From positions 186,001 through 250,000 of the forward strand of contig NZ_WKJN01000002.1 of the NCBI RefSeq assembly GCF_009674495.1: DNA of 64,000 nucleotides, given 5' to 3'. The stretch comes from Duganella alba. GTDB taxonomy: Bacteria; Pseudomonadota; Gammaproteobacteria; Burkholderiales; Burkholderiaceae_D. Under the pieces are notes generated by a model, which saw only the letters and a program-made list of their open reading frames with translations, did not search any database and was not told the DNA's origin. The position numbers and the translations under genes are program-made. How positions within the stretch are numbered: position 1 is the first letter of the stretch; each line of letters starts with the position of its first letter. Shown piece by piece: positions 26,068 through 35,103 of this stretch.

Positions 26068-27207
26068 ATGAAAGCCCTCGTTTACAACGGCCCGCGCGAC
26101 GTGCAGGTCAAGGAAATGCCCGATGCAAAAATTGAGAAGGAAACGGACGTCCTAGTTCGCATTACCACCACAAACATCTGTGGCTCGGACCTGCACATGT
26201 ATGAAGGTCGTACTGATATGGAGAGCGGCCGAATCCTCGGTCACGAAAATCTAGGCGAGGTCATTGCAGTAGGTAAGGCCGTAGATCGCATCAAAGTGGG
26301 CGATATCGTCTGCTTGCCATTCAACATCGGATGCGGTTTTTGCGCAAACTGCGAACGCGGCTTGTCGGGCTTTTGCCTGACCGTAAATCCAGGCACCGCA
26401 GGCGGCGCCTACGGCTTTGCTGGCATGGGCCCTTACAGTGGTGGACAGGCGGAACTACTGCGCGTTCCTTACGGCGACTACAATTGCTTGGTGCTGCCTG
26501 AGGACGCGAAGGAGAAAGAAAACGACTATGTCATGCTCTCGGACATTTTCCCCACCGGCTACCACGCGACCGAGCTGGCCGGCGTGAAGCCTGGCCAGAC
26601 CGTGGTCATCTATGGCGCAGGCCCTGTTGGCCTGATGGCCGCGACCTCTGCATTCATTAAAGGTGCCAGCCAAGTGTTCGTTGTCGATAGCCACAAAGAT
26701 CGTCTGCAGCTCGCTGAGAAGATCGGTGCGACGCCCATTGATGACACCGAAGGCGACGGCGTTGAGCGCGTGCTAGAACTGACAAAGGGCCAGGGGGCCG
26801 ATTGCGGTTGCGAATGTGTGGGCTACCAGTGTTGCGACCGCCACGGTAAAGAAGTGCCGAACTTGACGATGAACAATCTGGTTCAGACGGTGAAGGCGAC
26901 GGGCACCATTGGCACAGTTGGAGTTTTCCTTCCTAAGGACCCGGGCGCTCAAGACGACCTGGCTAAGGAAGGCAAACTGGCATTCGACTTTGGCCAGTTT
27001 TGGTTTAAGGGGCAGAGGATCGGCACCGGGCAAGCAAACGTGAAGGCCTACAACCGGATGCTCTCGAATCTCATCCACGTAGGTAAGGCGAAACCGTCCA
27101 TGATCGTGTCACACGAACTCTCATTGGAGCAGGCACCGGAGGCCTACGAGAATTTTGATGCTCGCAAAAAGGGTTGGACTAAAGTCATTCTGAAGCCGGG
27201 CAAGTAA
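26068..27207 (+). CDS. Zinc-dependent alcohol dehydrogenase, glutathione-independent formaldehyde dehydrogenase-like
   Basis: 379 residues from ATG 26068 (AAAGGAAA upstream; the longer frame from 25966 lacks a site). Catalytic zinc ligands: Cys38 in NICGSDLHMYEG and His59-Glu60 in GHENLGEV. The structural zinc loop is GCGFCANCERGLSGFC. The NAD-binding Rossmann motif is VVIYGAGPVGLMA. The long insert and the CECVGYQCCDRHGKEVP segment are typical of FdhA-type formaldehyde dismutase/dehydrogenases. It would oxidise formaldehyde or related aldehydes. It lies 248 bp after the sigma factor on the same strand. Confidence 0.9.
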   Translation: MKALVYNGPRDVQVKEMPDAKIEKETDVLVRITTTNICGSDLHMYEGRTDMESGRILGHENLGEVIAVGKAVDRIKVGDIVCLPFNIGCGFCANCERGLSGFCLTVNPGTAGGAYGFAGMGPYSGGQAELLRVPYGDYNCLVLPEDAKEKENDYVMLSDIFPTGYHATELAGVKPGQTVVIYGAGPVGLMAATSAFIKGASQVFVVDSHKDRLQLAEKIGATPIDDTEGDGVERVLELTKGQGADCGCECVGYQCCDRHGKEVPNLTMNNLVQTVKATGTIGTVGVFLPKDPGAQDDLAKEGKLAFDFGQFWFKGQRIGTGQANVKAYNRMLSNLIHVGKAKPSMIVSHELSLEQAPEAYENFDARKKGWTKVILKPGK

Positions 27208-27234
27208 TAGCAGGTCGCAAGCAACGACATCTAG

Positions 27235-27255
27235 GGGCCTGCCCATGGCAGGCCC
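27235..27255. terminator. Strong GC hairpin after the ADH gene
   Basis: GGGCCTGCC and GGCAGGCCC form a perfect 9-bp stem with a 3-base loop, 28 bp after the stop. No T-tract follows on the plus strand, so it may be a processing or rho-assisted site. Confidence 0.55.
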
Positions 27256-27283
27256 AACAAAAATCGCTACTAGGCAAAGCGGC

Positions 27284-27505
27284 TCAATGTTTTAAGAGAT
27301 ATCGGTCGTAAAGCGATTGTGCGAATACTTTGAGATCATCAGATTCAAATACAATTGAACCCCAGGTAATTTCCAAGCGAAAGGTCCCTGTACCTTTAAG
27401 CACACCGCTAACCGTTGACCCTTGTTTGTGGTCGTCACGGCGCGAGAACTCGTGATTTGCTATCTCGAGAAGCTCCTGCAACGTTACCGCTATTTTGTCG
27501 TGCAT
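27284..27505 (-). CDS. Small hypothetical protein
   Basis: 73 residues, not recognised, protein-like (GTGTFRLEITWGSIVFESDD, LKVFAQSLYDRYLLKH). It is convergent with the ADH gene. No clear ribosome site. Real-gene status is moderate. Confidence 0.45.
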   Translation of the reverse strand: MHDKIAVTLQELLEIANHEFSRRDDHKQGSTVSGVLKGTGTFRLEITWGSIVFESDDLKVFAQSLYDRYLLKH

Positions 27506-27748
27506 GGCCGTATCAGAAAGGTGTAATCAAAGCATTGTTGCATTGAGGACTGTTATTTGCAAGAACGATTGGCGTTTTCCGGAGAAGGGTGAAGCCTGTC
27601 CTGGACAGCTAATTTTTGCAAGCATTAGGAGCAATTAAAGTGAATTTGAAGTAGAATCCGGAAATCTTGTCACGGCCCATTTCCGCCCGTAACATCAATT
27701 TCGGCCTTACCTTCGCCGTGTTAGACAGCTAATCGCTGTTTACAATGG

Positions 27749-28144
27749 ATGAATATGGCATCTCAATATCCCCCCAAACGTGTTTTGATTGTCGACGACA
27801 ATCGCGACGCTGCGGACCTAACCGCCGAATTGCTGGGATTACACGGTCATGTTACAGCCACCGCGTACGGCGGACGCGAAGGTATTAATCGCGCCGTTGA
27901 ATTTGTTCCCGACGTGGTCCTGCTGGATTTGGGTATGCCAGTAGTCGACGGCTTCGCGGTAGCAATTGCACTGCGCCAAATACGAGCCCTAGACCGAGCG
28001 GTGTTGGTCGCTTACACGGCATGGAATGATACTGCTACCCGAAACCGCACCATAGCCAGCGGATTTGACAGCCATGTGGTCAAGCCGGCCAAGCTGGAGA
28101 TGATCCTAGATATGGTTGACCGCACACGACGAGACGACATGTAA
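27749..28144 (+). CDS. Single-domain response regulator (receiver only)
   Basis: 131 residues, one REC domain: acidic pair in VLIVDDNRDAA, phosphoacceptor Asp60 in VLLDLGMPVVDG, and conserved Lys112 in SHVVKPAK. Thr90 lies in the VAYTAW segment. There is no output domain, so it would act by phosphorelay or protein contact, CheY/DivK-style. Lys in VKPAK replaces the usual VKPV/VKPF but keeps the catalytic Lys-Pro. No histidine kinase is adjacent. Confidence 0.9.
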   Translation: MNMASQYPPKRVLIVDDNRDAADLTAELLGLHGHVTATAYGGREGINRAVEFVPDVVLLDLGMPVVDGFAVAIALRQIRALDRAVLVAYTAWNDTATRNRTIASGFDSHVVKPAKLEMILDMVDRTRRDDM

Positions 28145-28220
28145 GGGGAGAGTGGTTCTACAGGAGTGTTTCTTGCTGGCGACTCGTTTAAGAATAAACC
28201 GGTAAGATCGATCTATCTAA

Positions 28221-28517
28221 ATGGCTGCTGTCGCTCCACGTCTGTCAGAACTCAACGCTTCGCATTTCCGATCTCTGGTTACGCAAATCAGTCCGTCGTC
28301 GTTCGAGGCTGCGCAACAACTTTCGGATATTCAAGAGTTAGTTTGGTTAGCTCACACTGTCAACCTGATTTCGCAGGAAGAACATGGGAAGCTGCTCGAT
28401 CAAATCAGGCAAAGGCTGTCCCTTCATAAATCATTTCCTGGCTATCCCTCTGGCAGCGTTACACTCTCGTCAGTGAGCGCCGTTCCACAAAACCTGCATT
28501 CTTCATTCGATAAATAA
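28221..28517 (+). CDS. Small hypothetical protein
   Basis: 98 residues, not recognised. A helical N-terminal part (LSDIQELVWLAHTVNLISQE, EHGKLLDQIRQRL) and a Ser-rich tail. It follows the response regulator by 76 bp and could be co-transcribed. Confidence 0.4.
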   Translation: MAAVAPRLSELNASHFRSLVTQISPSSFEAAQQLSDIQELVWLAHTVNLISQEEHGKLLDQIRQRLSLHKSFPGYPSGSVTLSSVSAVPQNLHSSFDK

Positions 28518-28584
28518 ATGAAGTTGCGGTGTCGGACGATACCACATCGATAGTGCCGCCATGGGACTTGGCAATCAAGTTCTG

Positions 28585-29583
28585 TCATGGGCCACCATTG
28601 CCGCCGACGGCCGCGTACACTTGGCCGGTGGCATAGCTTGACTCGTTGGACGCCAGCAGCACATACACCGCCGCCAACTCGGCCGGTTGGCCTGGCCGCT
28701 TCATCGGTGTATCGGCACCGAATTCTGGCAGTTTGTCCGGCGGCTGGCCGCCTGTCACCTGCAAGGGGGTCCAGAAAGGCCCCGGCGCCACCGCGTTGAC
28801 GCGGATACCCTTCGACGCAAGCTGCTTTGCAAGGCCCTTGGTGAAGATCATGATGGCGCCTTTGGTTGCGGCGTAGTCGATGATGTTTTCGCCTGGGTTG
28901 TAGGCATTGACCGATGCGGTATTGATGATGGTAGCGCCAGGCTTGAGCAATGGCACCGCGGCCTTGGTGATCCAGAACATCGCATACACGTTAGTTTTGA
29001 AGGTTTCGTCGAATTGCGCGGTAGTGATATCGAGAATGGAGTCACGCGAGAACTGCCGCGCAGCGTTGTTAACCAGGATATCCAGACCGCCCAATTCGCG
29101 AGCCGCATCTGCCACCAGTTTTTTGCAAAAGGCCTCGTCCTTGATATCGCCGGGAATGGCGACCGCCTTGCGGCCAGCTGCGCGTATCAGCGCCACGACC
29201 TCACGTGCATCAGCTTCCTCGGCTGGCAAATAATTGATAGCGACGTCCGCTCCTTCTCGTGCATAGGCGATAGCTGCGGCGCGGCCAATGCCTGAATCGC
29301 CCCCGGTCAGCAGCGCCTTGCGTCCATTTAGTCTCCCCGAGCCTTTGTAGCTGGTCTCTCCATGATCGGGGCGTGGGTTCATCTTGCTTGTCAGGCCCGG
29401 CCATGGTTGCTGTTGGGTGGGAAATGGCGGAGCCGGGTAGGCTGTGACCGGATTTTCAAGCGGAATAGCAGCGCTCGCAGAGCTCGTGTTCTGTTGCGCA
29501 CCGACCGGAGCTATTGCGGCGCCAAGAAAACCAGTTGCCGCGGCTCCAACCAACGCGCGGCGGGAGGAGTTGGGATTATCCAT
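28585..29583 (-). CDS. SDR oxidoreductase (YghA-like) with a twin-arginine signal
   Basis: 332 residues from ATG 29583 (AAAGGAAT upstream), rejecting a longer frame to 29772. The N-terminus has SRRALVG followed by a hydrophobic stretch ending APVGAQQ, a Tat export signal. The core shows TGGDSGIGRAAAIAYAREGA (NAD(P)-binding), NNAA, the Tyr-Lys pair in YAATKGA, and the PMKRPGQPAELA C-terminus. It closely recalls E. coli YghA, which has no such signal. SDRs interconvert alcohols and carbonyls. An exported, cofactor-loaded form is unusual but fits Tat transport of folded proteins. Confidence 0.88.
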   Translation of the reverse strand: MDNPNSSRRALVGAAATGFLGAAIAPVGAQQNTSSASAAIPLENPVTAYPAPPFPTQQQPWPGLTSKMNPRPDHGETSYKGSGRLNGRKALLTGGDSGIGRAAAIAYAREGADVAINYLPAEEADAREVVALIRAAGRKAVAIPGDIKDEAFCKKLVADAARELGGLDILVNNAARQFSRDSILDITTAQFDETFKTNVYAMFWITKAAVPLLKPGATIINTASVNAYNPGENIIDYAATKGAIMIFTKGLAKQLASKGIRVNAVAPGPFWTPLQVTGGQPPDKLPEFGADTPMKRPGQPAELAAVYVLLASNESSYATGQVYAAVGGNGGP

Positions 29584-29710
29584 CTTTATTCCTTTCACAT
29601 GAGTTGAAGGTTTCATCTTTCTGTGTTTTTGAATCACCGACTGTGCGGCATTTCGCATACAGCAAATGCACAAAAAAGTATCCTGAAAATTCATTGAACA
29701 GGAGAATGCC

Positions 29711-29947
29711 ATGCCAACAGGTGCCAGTCCGAAGCGAGAACGCGAATACAAAAAGATCGAACGAAAGTTCAAAAAAGAAGGACGTTATAAAGGGCGAGAG
29801 GAGGAGGTTGCCTCACGAATCGTAAACAAACAGCGAGCCGCAGCCGGCGAGACAAAAAAGCACGCCCATAAGCCGCCGAGCAGGTCAGCATCCAGGCGCA
29901 AAAGCAGAAGCTCCCGATCAACATCGCGTCGCCGACAAGCATCGTGA
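29711..29947 (+). CDS. Small, very basic protein with Ser/Arg-rich tail
   Basis: 78 residues. The N-terminal MPTGASPKREREYKKIERKF and EEVASRIVNKQRAAAGET resemble a family of small proteins often annotated plasmid stabilisation or stress-associated (memory). The last 25 residues are almost all Ser, Arg and Lys. It likely binds nucleic acid. AGGAG sits before the ATG; it abuts the next gene. Confidence 0.65.
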   Translation: MPTGASPKREREYKKIERKFKKEGRYKGREEEVASRIVNKQRAAAGETKKHAHKPPSRSASRRKSRSSRSTSRRRQAS

Positions 29948-29952
29948 TCGCT

Positions 29953-30462
29953 ATGAATCAGGCCTCGCAGGAAAATACACTGAAAGAACAGATGCGCAAC
30001 GTCTTGGAGGAGGCGCGCATGGTACTGCCGGGAATACAGGCGTTGTTTGGGTTTCAGGCAATCGCCGTGTTCAATCAGCGTTTTGTTGAGCTTAGTACTA
30101 GCGCACAAATGCTGCACCTTGCGGCGCTCATTTCGGTTGTTATTGCTGTGGGCTTGGTGATGATGCCTGCCGCCTGGCACCGGATAGTCGAGCCAAGGCA
30201 AGTCTCGGAAACCACCATATCCGTGTCGTCCAAGTTGATTACGTCAGCGCTGCTGCCACTCGCCGTCGGTATCGCTCTGGATATTTATGTCGTGTTTCTG
30301 ACAGTCAGCGATTCTGTTTTATTCAGCAGTGCGTGTGCGATAACTACGTTTCTGTTGTTACTGTCGTTATGGTTCGTTATTCCGCTTCGGCGCCGAGTTG
30401 ACAAGCATCCCGAGCAATCATCCCGACATCAGGATGATGCTATTCCGACGCCGAGGCACTGA
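29953..30462 (+). CDS. DUF6328-like small membrane protein
   Basis: 169 residues from ATG 29953 (a GTG at 29944 is the alternative). NVLEEARMVLPGIQALFGFQ followed by about four membrane helices (LHLAALISVVIAVGLVMMP; LITSALLPLAVGIALDIYVV; ITTFLLLLSLWFVIPL) matches DUF6328 proteins as I recall them. Function unknown. Adjacent to the basic small protein and probably co-transcribed. Confidence 0.7.
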   Translation: MNQASQENTLKEQMRNVLEEARMVLPGIQALFGFQAIAVFNQRFVELSTSAQMLHLAALISVVIAVGLVMMPAAWHRIVEPRQVSETTISVSSKLITSALLPLAVGIALDIYVVFLTVSDSVLFSSACAITTFLLLLSLWFVIPLRRRVDKHPEQSSRHQDDAIPTPRH

Positions 30463-30475
30463 ACCGCACGAGAAA

Positions 30476-30501
30476 GCCGTCCCGAAAATGCTGAGGACGG
30501 C
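30476..30501. terminator. Hairpin between convergent genes
   Basis: GCCGTCC (30476-30482) and GGACGGC (30495-30501) form a 7-bp stem with a 12-base loop, between the DUF6328-like and esterase genes. No T-tract, so a weak call. Confidence 0.4.
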
Positions 30502-30510
30502 ACCCACTCA

Positions 30511-31533
30511 TCATTTTGACTTAAAAGCCTTGCTCAGCGCATCTGCAGCGAATTGCTCGGCTTCCTTGGCGCGCGGCACGACCGCGCCCATGCCGAAGAA
30601 TTCGTGCGCCACGCCTTTATACTCCTTATAGGAAACCGCGACGCCTTCTTTTTTTAAGCGGTCCGCATATGCTTTACCTTCCGAGAGCAGCGGATCAATT
30701 TCCGCCGCGATCACGGTAGCTGGCGGCAGGCCGGCGAGCGATGGCGCCTTCAATGGCAACGCGTATGGGCTGGTCGGGTCCGCGCCATAGTGCTTGAAGA
30801 ACCAGGCCATCATTGGTTTGTTAAGCGGCTTCGCGTCGGCGTTCTGGACGTACGATGGCGTGGACATGTCGTCGCTCACGACCGGGTAGACCAGCAACTG
30901 CATGATCGGAAGCTGCGCCTTCTTGTCGCGCGCCATCATGGAGACGACGGTCGCCAGATTTCCACCTGCACTCTCACCGCCGACGGCTACACGCTTAGGA
31001 TCGCCGTTAATCTCGCCTGCATGTGCCAGCGTCCACTCGTAAGCGGCGTATGCATCGTTGGGAGCAGCCGGGAATTTGTTCTCAGGCGCGCGATGGTAGT
31101 CGACCGACACCATGATCGCCTTGGACATCTTCGCTAGCGCTCTTGGCGATGCGTCGTAGGTCTTGGTGTCGGCGATCACGAATCCACCCCCATGGTAGTA
31201 CACCATGACCGGGAATGGTCCAGCGCCGTCAGGCGTGTAGACATGGATCGGAATGTCGCCATTGGGGCCCTTGATCGTCATATCTTTGACCGTGACACCA
31301 GGTTCGGGGGCTGTACTCTTCCCCATATCGGTCAGCACCTTTTTCACCGCGTCGGCAGGCGTGGGCTGCTTGCGTGCTTCTTCAGGAGATAGAGTTTCAA
31401 TTGGCTTGCCGCCGAGAGACGCCAGAGCGTCCAATACCTTCTGCATGTGCGGCTCGGCCTTTGTCGGCGTGGCAGCGGTGGCGGAAAGCGTTGTGGCGGT
31501 TATGGCCGCGGCGATCAGAAAAGTCTTGGTCAT
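30511..31533 (-). CDS. Secreted alpha/beta hydrolase, HSL-type esterase/lipase
   Basis: 340 residues with an N-terminal signal peptide (FLIAAAITATTLSATAA). HGGG (114-117) is the oxyanion hole of the hormone-sensitive-lipase family, GESAGG holds the nucleophile Ser188, AAEIDPLLSEG the catalytic Asp and VAHEFFGMG the His. It hydrolyses short-chain esters, probably in the periplasm. It stands alone on the minus strand. Confidence 0.92.
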   Translation of the reverse strand: MTKTFLIAAAITATTLSATAATPTKAEPHMQKVLDALASLGGKPIETLSPEEARKQPTPADAVKKVLTDMGKSTAPEPGVTVKDMTIKGPNGDIPIHVYTPDGAGPFPVMVYYHGGGFVIADTKTYDASPRALAKMSKAIMVSVDYHRAPENKFPAAPNDAYAAYEWTLAHAGEINGDPKRVAVGGESAGGNLATVVSMMARDKKAQLPIMQLLVYPVVSDDMSTPSYVQNADAKPLNKPMMAWFFKHYGADPTSPYALPLKAPSLAGLPPATVIAAEIDPLLSEGKAYADRLKKEGVAVSYKEYKGVAHEFFGMGAVVPRAKEAEQFAADALSKAFKSK

Positions 31534-31751
31534 TCAATATCTCCCAGGTTGAGGGGCGAAAATCGCTCCTTCCTGATAGGTATACCAATACTCCTCTTCC
31601 CCTTATGTGGTGACACGCGCATAGCGACCGCAATTAAGCTAGTAATGGATTGCCTTCGATTCGCCCGGCCTAACTGGAAGGAGTGGGGCAAACTAGTCCG
31701 TTGCATGACGACCGGATGGAGAGTTGGTCATTTGAAAAAGTCAGCGCGACG
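31534..31751. other. Intergenic, no gene supported
   Basis: Between the esterase start and the imu terminator; open frames here are overlapping and unlike proteins. It should contain the esterase promoter. Confidence 0.4.
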
Positions 31752-31776
31752 AAAAAAAGCCCGCGATGCCGCGGGC
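31752..31776 (-). terminator. Rho-independent terminator of the imuA-imuB-dnaE2 operon
   Basis: On the minus strand GCCCGCG, 4-base loop, CGCGGGC (31759-31776) is followed by seven T. It lies 169 bp after the dnaE2 stop. Confidence 0.9.
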
Positions 31777-31944
31777 AAAATTCCAATCCCTGCTGGGGAT
31801 TTCGCGAACCTAGACAGGGAATTAGAGGAGACAGCTTATTTTGCTGCAACGCAGCAGGCTTCGCAACCAATTTCGTATTGTGCGTCCGTCCCTGTAGGCA
31901 AATATTTGAAGAGATGGTTTTTTGAAGTAGAGGTTGAGTCGACT

Positions 31945-34900
31945 TCAATGGAAATTTCTCGAATGAGTTGGAAGCTCACCGAGGAGATGGGAGCAATCAA
32001 CCAGCCGCTTCGCTATCAAGTTCCTCACCCCGCTTTTCGATTGCCAGATGCCATATACGCCAAGCAACTGCGCCGTCATCAACTCACGCCTCTGGTTCTC
32101 GACCAGGCTTGGCCAGACGATGATGTTGATGGTTCCGAATTCGTCTTCAAGTGTGAGGAATACCACTCCGCCGGCAGTCTCCGGCCGCTGGCGGACGGTG
32201 ACGATGCCACACCCGCGCGCAAGCTGCCCATCCTGGAAATCGTTGAGGACCGAGGATGGCGTGAACCGCATCTTGTACAAACGGGGCCGCAGTAAGGCCA
32301 GCGGGTGCCGCCCGAGCGTAAGACCGATATGACGATAGTCCGCTACGATATCTTCTGCTTCAGTCGGCGGTGCCAATTCCAGGAGCGGTTCGTCGATGGC
32401 CGCGCCTCGTAGCAGCCCCTTGTCCGGAACACTTGCTGCGGCATTCCACATCGCTGATCGGCGATTGCCGGAAAGGCTTGCCAGTGCGTTGGCCGAGGCG
32501 AGCGCCTTCATATGAGCGGCAGAAAGATCAGCGCGCATTGCGAGGTCTCGCGCCCCCTCAAAAGCTCGTGCGGCTCGTGCCTCTTCGATACGCCAGGCGG
32601 CTTCGCGCTCCATACCTTTTATACTGTTTAGCCCCAATCGGACGGCCAGCGGGCCTCTTGGAGACGGCTCCAGCGCGGCTTCCCAGGTGCTTGCGCAGAC
32701 ATCAACCGGCCGCACCTCAACGCTGTGACGGCGCGCATCCTGCACTAAAGAAGAACGACTGTAAAATCCCATCGGTTGGCTGTTCAAAAGCCCAGCCAGG
32801 AACTCGGCTGGATGGTGGCACTTTAGCCAGGAGCTTGCGTATGCGAGCAACGCGAAGGAATGGGCATGGGACTCAGGGAAACCGTACTCGGCAAACCCTC
32901 TAATTTGCCCGACGATAGACGTGGCAAACTCGGTGGAATAGCCGCGTGCGGCCATACCGCTCATAAGCTGGTCTTCGAACTGTTCCAATCCGCCTTTGCG
33001 CTTCCAGGCCGCCATCGCTCGGCGAAGCCGATCTGCCTCGCCTGGCGTAAAGCCTGCGGCAGTCATAGCGATGCTCATCACCTGCTCTTGGAAAATCGGG
33101 ATGCCCAGTGTCCGTTTCAGAACCGCTTCGATTTCCTTACTGGGGTAGGTTACGGGCTCTTCACCGCGCCGGCGCCGCAAGTAAGGATGGATCATCCCGC
33201 CCTGGATCGGCCCAGGCCGGATGATGGCCACTTCGATTACCAGGTCATAGAACTCCCGCGGCTGCATTCGCGGCAGCATCGACATCTGCGCACGGGACTC
33301 GATTTGGAAAACGCCAACCGTATCGGCCTTGGAAATCATGGCGTAGGTGGCGACGTCCTCGTGGGGGATGTCGCCCAGTTCAAATCGCTCTCCGCGCTGC
33401 TGGGAAATCAGTTCAAGCGTGCGCGATATGCAGGACAGCATGCCGAGGGCAAGGACATCGATCTTCAACAGGCCGATGGCATCGATATCGTCTTTGTCCC
33501 ACTGGATGACGGTACGCTCCTGCATGGCCGCATTCTCAATCGGGACCAAGCGGGATAGGGGGCCGCGCGAAATCACGAAGCCGCCAGGGTGTTGCGAAAG
33601 GTGGCGGGGAAACCGCATCATCCGATCCGCGATATAGCCCCATTTCTCAGCCACTGGGGAGGCTGGGTCGAAGCCACAAGTCTGCAGCCGCTGCTCGAGA
33701 TCGGACTGGCCACCCCATCCGTGGCTCGCCTTCGCGACCTTGTCCACAACCGATAGATCGACACCGAGCGCGCGGCCGACATCACGCACGATGCTGCGCG
33801 GCCTGTAGCTGATGACGACCGCCGTTAGTGCGGCCCTGGTTCGGCCATACTTGCGATAAATGTACTGGATTACTTCCTCGCGTCGCTGATGTTCGAAGTC
33901 GACATCGATATCGGGAGGCTCATCACGCTCCTTTGAGATGAAGCGCTCAAACAGCAGCGTGCCGCGCGACGGGTCTACCTCGGTGATGCCGAGGCAATAG
34001 CACACAGCGCTGTTCGCTGCGGAACCGCGGCCCTGGCAGAGAATTTTTTGCGAGCGCGCAAACCGAACGATGTCGAACACCGTCAGGAAATAGGGCTCAT
34101 ATTCCATTTCAGCGATGAGCTCTAGCTCATATTCAAGCTGGGCCTGAACATTGTCCGGGATGGCCTGCGGGTAACGCCAGTGGGCGCCAATGTACGCCTG
34201 CTCGCGCAAATAATCGGCCGCCGTTCTGCCTTCCGGGACAATCTCCCCAGGGTACTCATACTTGAGTTCATCAAGCGAAAACGTGCATTGCGAGGCGACG
34301 CGAATTGTTTCGTCCAGCGCTTGGCGCGGGTAAAGATTCCCCAAACGAAGGCGCGAGCGCAGGTGGCCTTCGGCATTTGAGGCTAGGAGGTATCCACACT
34401 GCGCAACCGGAGTGTTGTGGCGGATCGCGGTCATCGTGTCTTGAACGACTTTCATCGACCGGACGTGCATCATGACATCCCCGGTGGCCACTACTGGTAA
34501 GCTAAACTCTCCGGCGATAGCCTCGACCATAGCGCGGTGCCGGTCGTCCTCCGCGCGGTAGTGCAGGGTGAGGGATATCCGCGCACGGCCAGGCGCGCAT
34601 CGGACCAGCCATTCGGCTTGGCGCTCGAGCTCTTCGTAATCTGCTCGATATTTCGGACACAAAATTAGCTGGCAATCAGGAAGACCTTTGAGGTGAGCCA
34701 AGGCCTTTTCGGGCGCGGCCAGGTCCTTGGGACGGACGAGGTATGTCCCCTTTGCCGCTCGTGTCCTTGCCACTGTGATGAGTTCACTTAAGTTGCCATA
34801 TCCGTTTCGGTTCATGGCCAAAATGAGCACGGTAAAGGCCGGCGATCCGTCTTCCGGCGTCACCAGCATCTGACTGCCGATAATTAGGTTTAGACCGCTT

Positions 34901-35103
34901 TCCTTTGCTTGGACGTGCGCTTTTACCACGCCGGCGAGCGAGCATTCATCAGCGATTGCCAGCGCTTTGTAACCGAGCTGTGCTGCCCGCTGAACTAAGA
35001 ACTCAGGCGGTGAGGCACCTCTCAAAAATGAGAAGTGGCTGACGCACTGCAGCTCGGCATAGTCCGGCAGCGTGGCCGGCGGTGTGGGCAATGATATCGT
35101 CAT
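31945..35103 (-). CDS. dnaE2: Error-prone DNA polymerase DnaE2 (ImuC)
   Basis: 1052 residues from the ATG at 35103, which overlaps the imuB stop as TGATG; an upstream in-frame ATG (35127) is rejected. PHP domain at the N-terminus (YAELQCVSHFSFLRGASPPE), then the C-family polymerase core with the catalytic aspartates in PPDIDVDFEHQRR and the CQGRGSAANSAVCYCLGIT finger region. A helix-hairpin-helix and OB fold end the protein. DnaE2 carries out lesion bypass with ImuA and ImuB after DNA damage. The LexA box upstream of imuA supports SOS control. Confidence 0.97.
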   Translation of the reverse strand: MTISLPTPPATLPDYAELQCVSHFSFLRGASPPEFLVQRAAQLGYKALAIADECSLAGVVKAHVQAKESGLNLIIGSQMLVTPEDGSPAFTVLILAMNRNGYGNLSELITVARTRAAKGTYLVRPKDLAAPEKALAHLKGLPDCQLILCPKYRADYEELERQAEWLVRCAPGRARISLTLHYRAEDDRHRAMVEAIAGEFSLPVVATGDVMMHVRSMKVVQDTMTAIRHNTPVAQCGYLLASNAEGHLRSRLRLGNLYPRQALDETIRVASQCTFSLDELKYEYPGEIVPEGRTAADYLREQAYIGAHWRYPQAIPDNVQAQLEYELELIAEMEYEPYFLTVFDIVRFARSQKILCQGRGSAANSAVCYCLGITEVDPSRGTLLFERFISKERDEPPDIDVDFEHQRREEVIQYIYRKYGRTRAALTAVVISYRPRSIVRDVGRALGVDLSVVDKVAKASHGWGGQSDLEQRLQTCGFDPASPVAEKWGYIADRMMRFPRHLSQHPGGFVISRGPLSRLVPIENAAMQERTVIQWDKDDIDAIGLLKIDVLALGMLSCISRTLELISQQRGERFELGDIPHEDVATYAMISKADTVGVFQIESRAQMSMLPRMQPREFYDLVIEVAIIRPGPIQGGMIHPYLRRRRGEEPVTYPSKEIEAVLKRTLGIPIFQEQVMSIAMTAAGFTPGEADRLRRAMAAWKRKGGLEQFEDQLMSGMAARGYSTEFATSIVGQIRGFAEYGFPESHAHSFALLAYASSWLKCHHPAEFLAGLLNSQPMGFYSRSSLVQDARRHSVEVRPVDVCASTWEAALEPSPRGPLAVRLGLNSIKGMEREAAWRIEEARAARAFEGARDLAMRADLSAAHMKALASANALASLSGNRRSAMWNAAASVPDKGLLRGAAIDEPLLELAPPTEAEDIVADYRHIGLTLGRHPLALLRPRLYKMRFTPSSVLNDFQDGQLARGCGIVTVRQRPETAGGVVFLTLEDEFGTINIIVWPSLVENQRRELMTAQLLGVYGIWQSKSGVRNLIAKRLVDCSHLLGELPTHSRNFH

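Noticed and set aside
31670-31948. 92-residue minus-strand frame between esterase and dnaE2
   Set aside because: It spans the operon terminator and shows no protein-like pattern.
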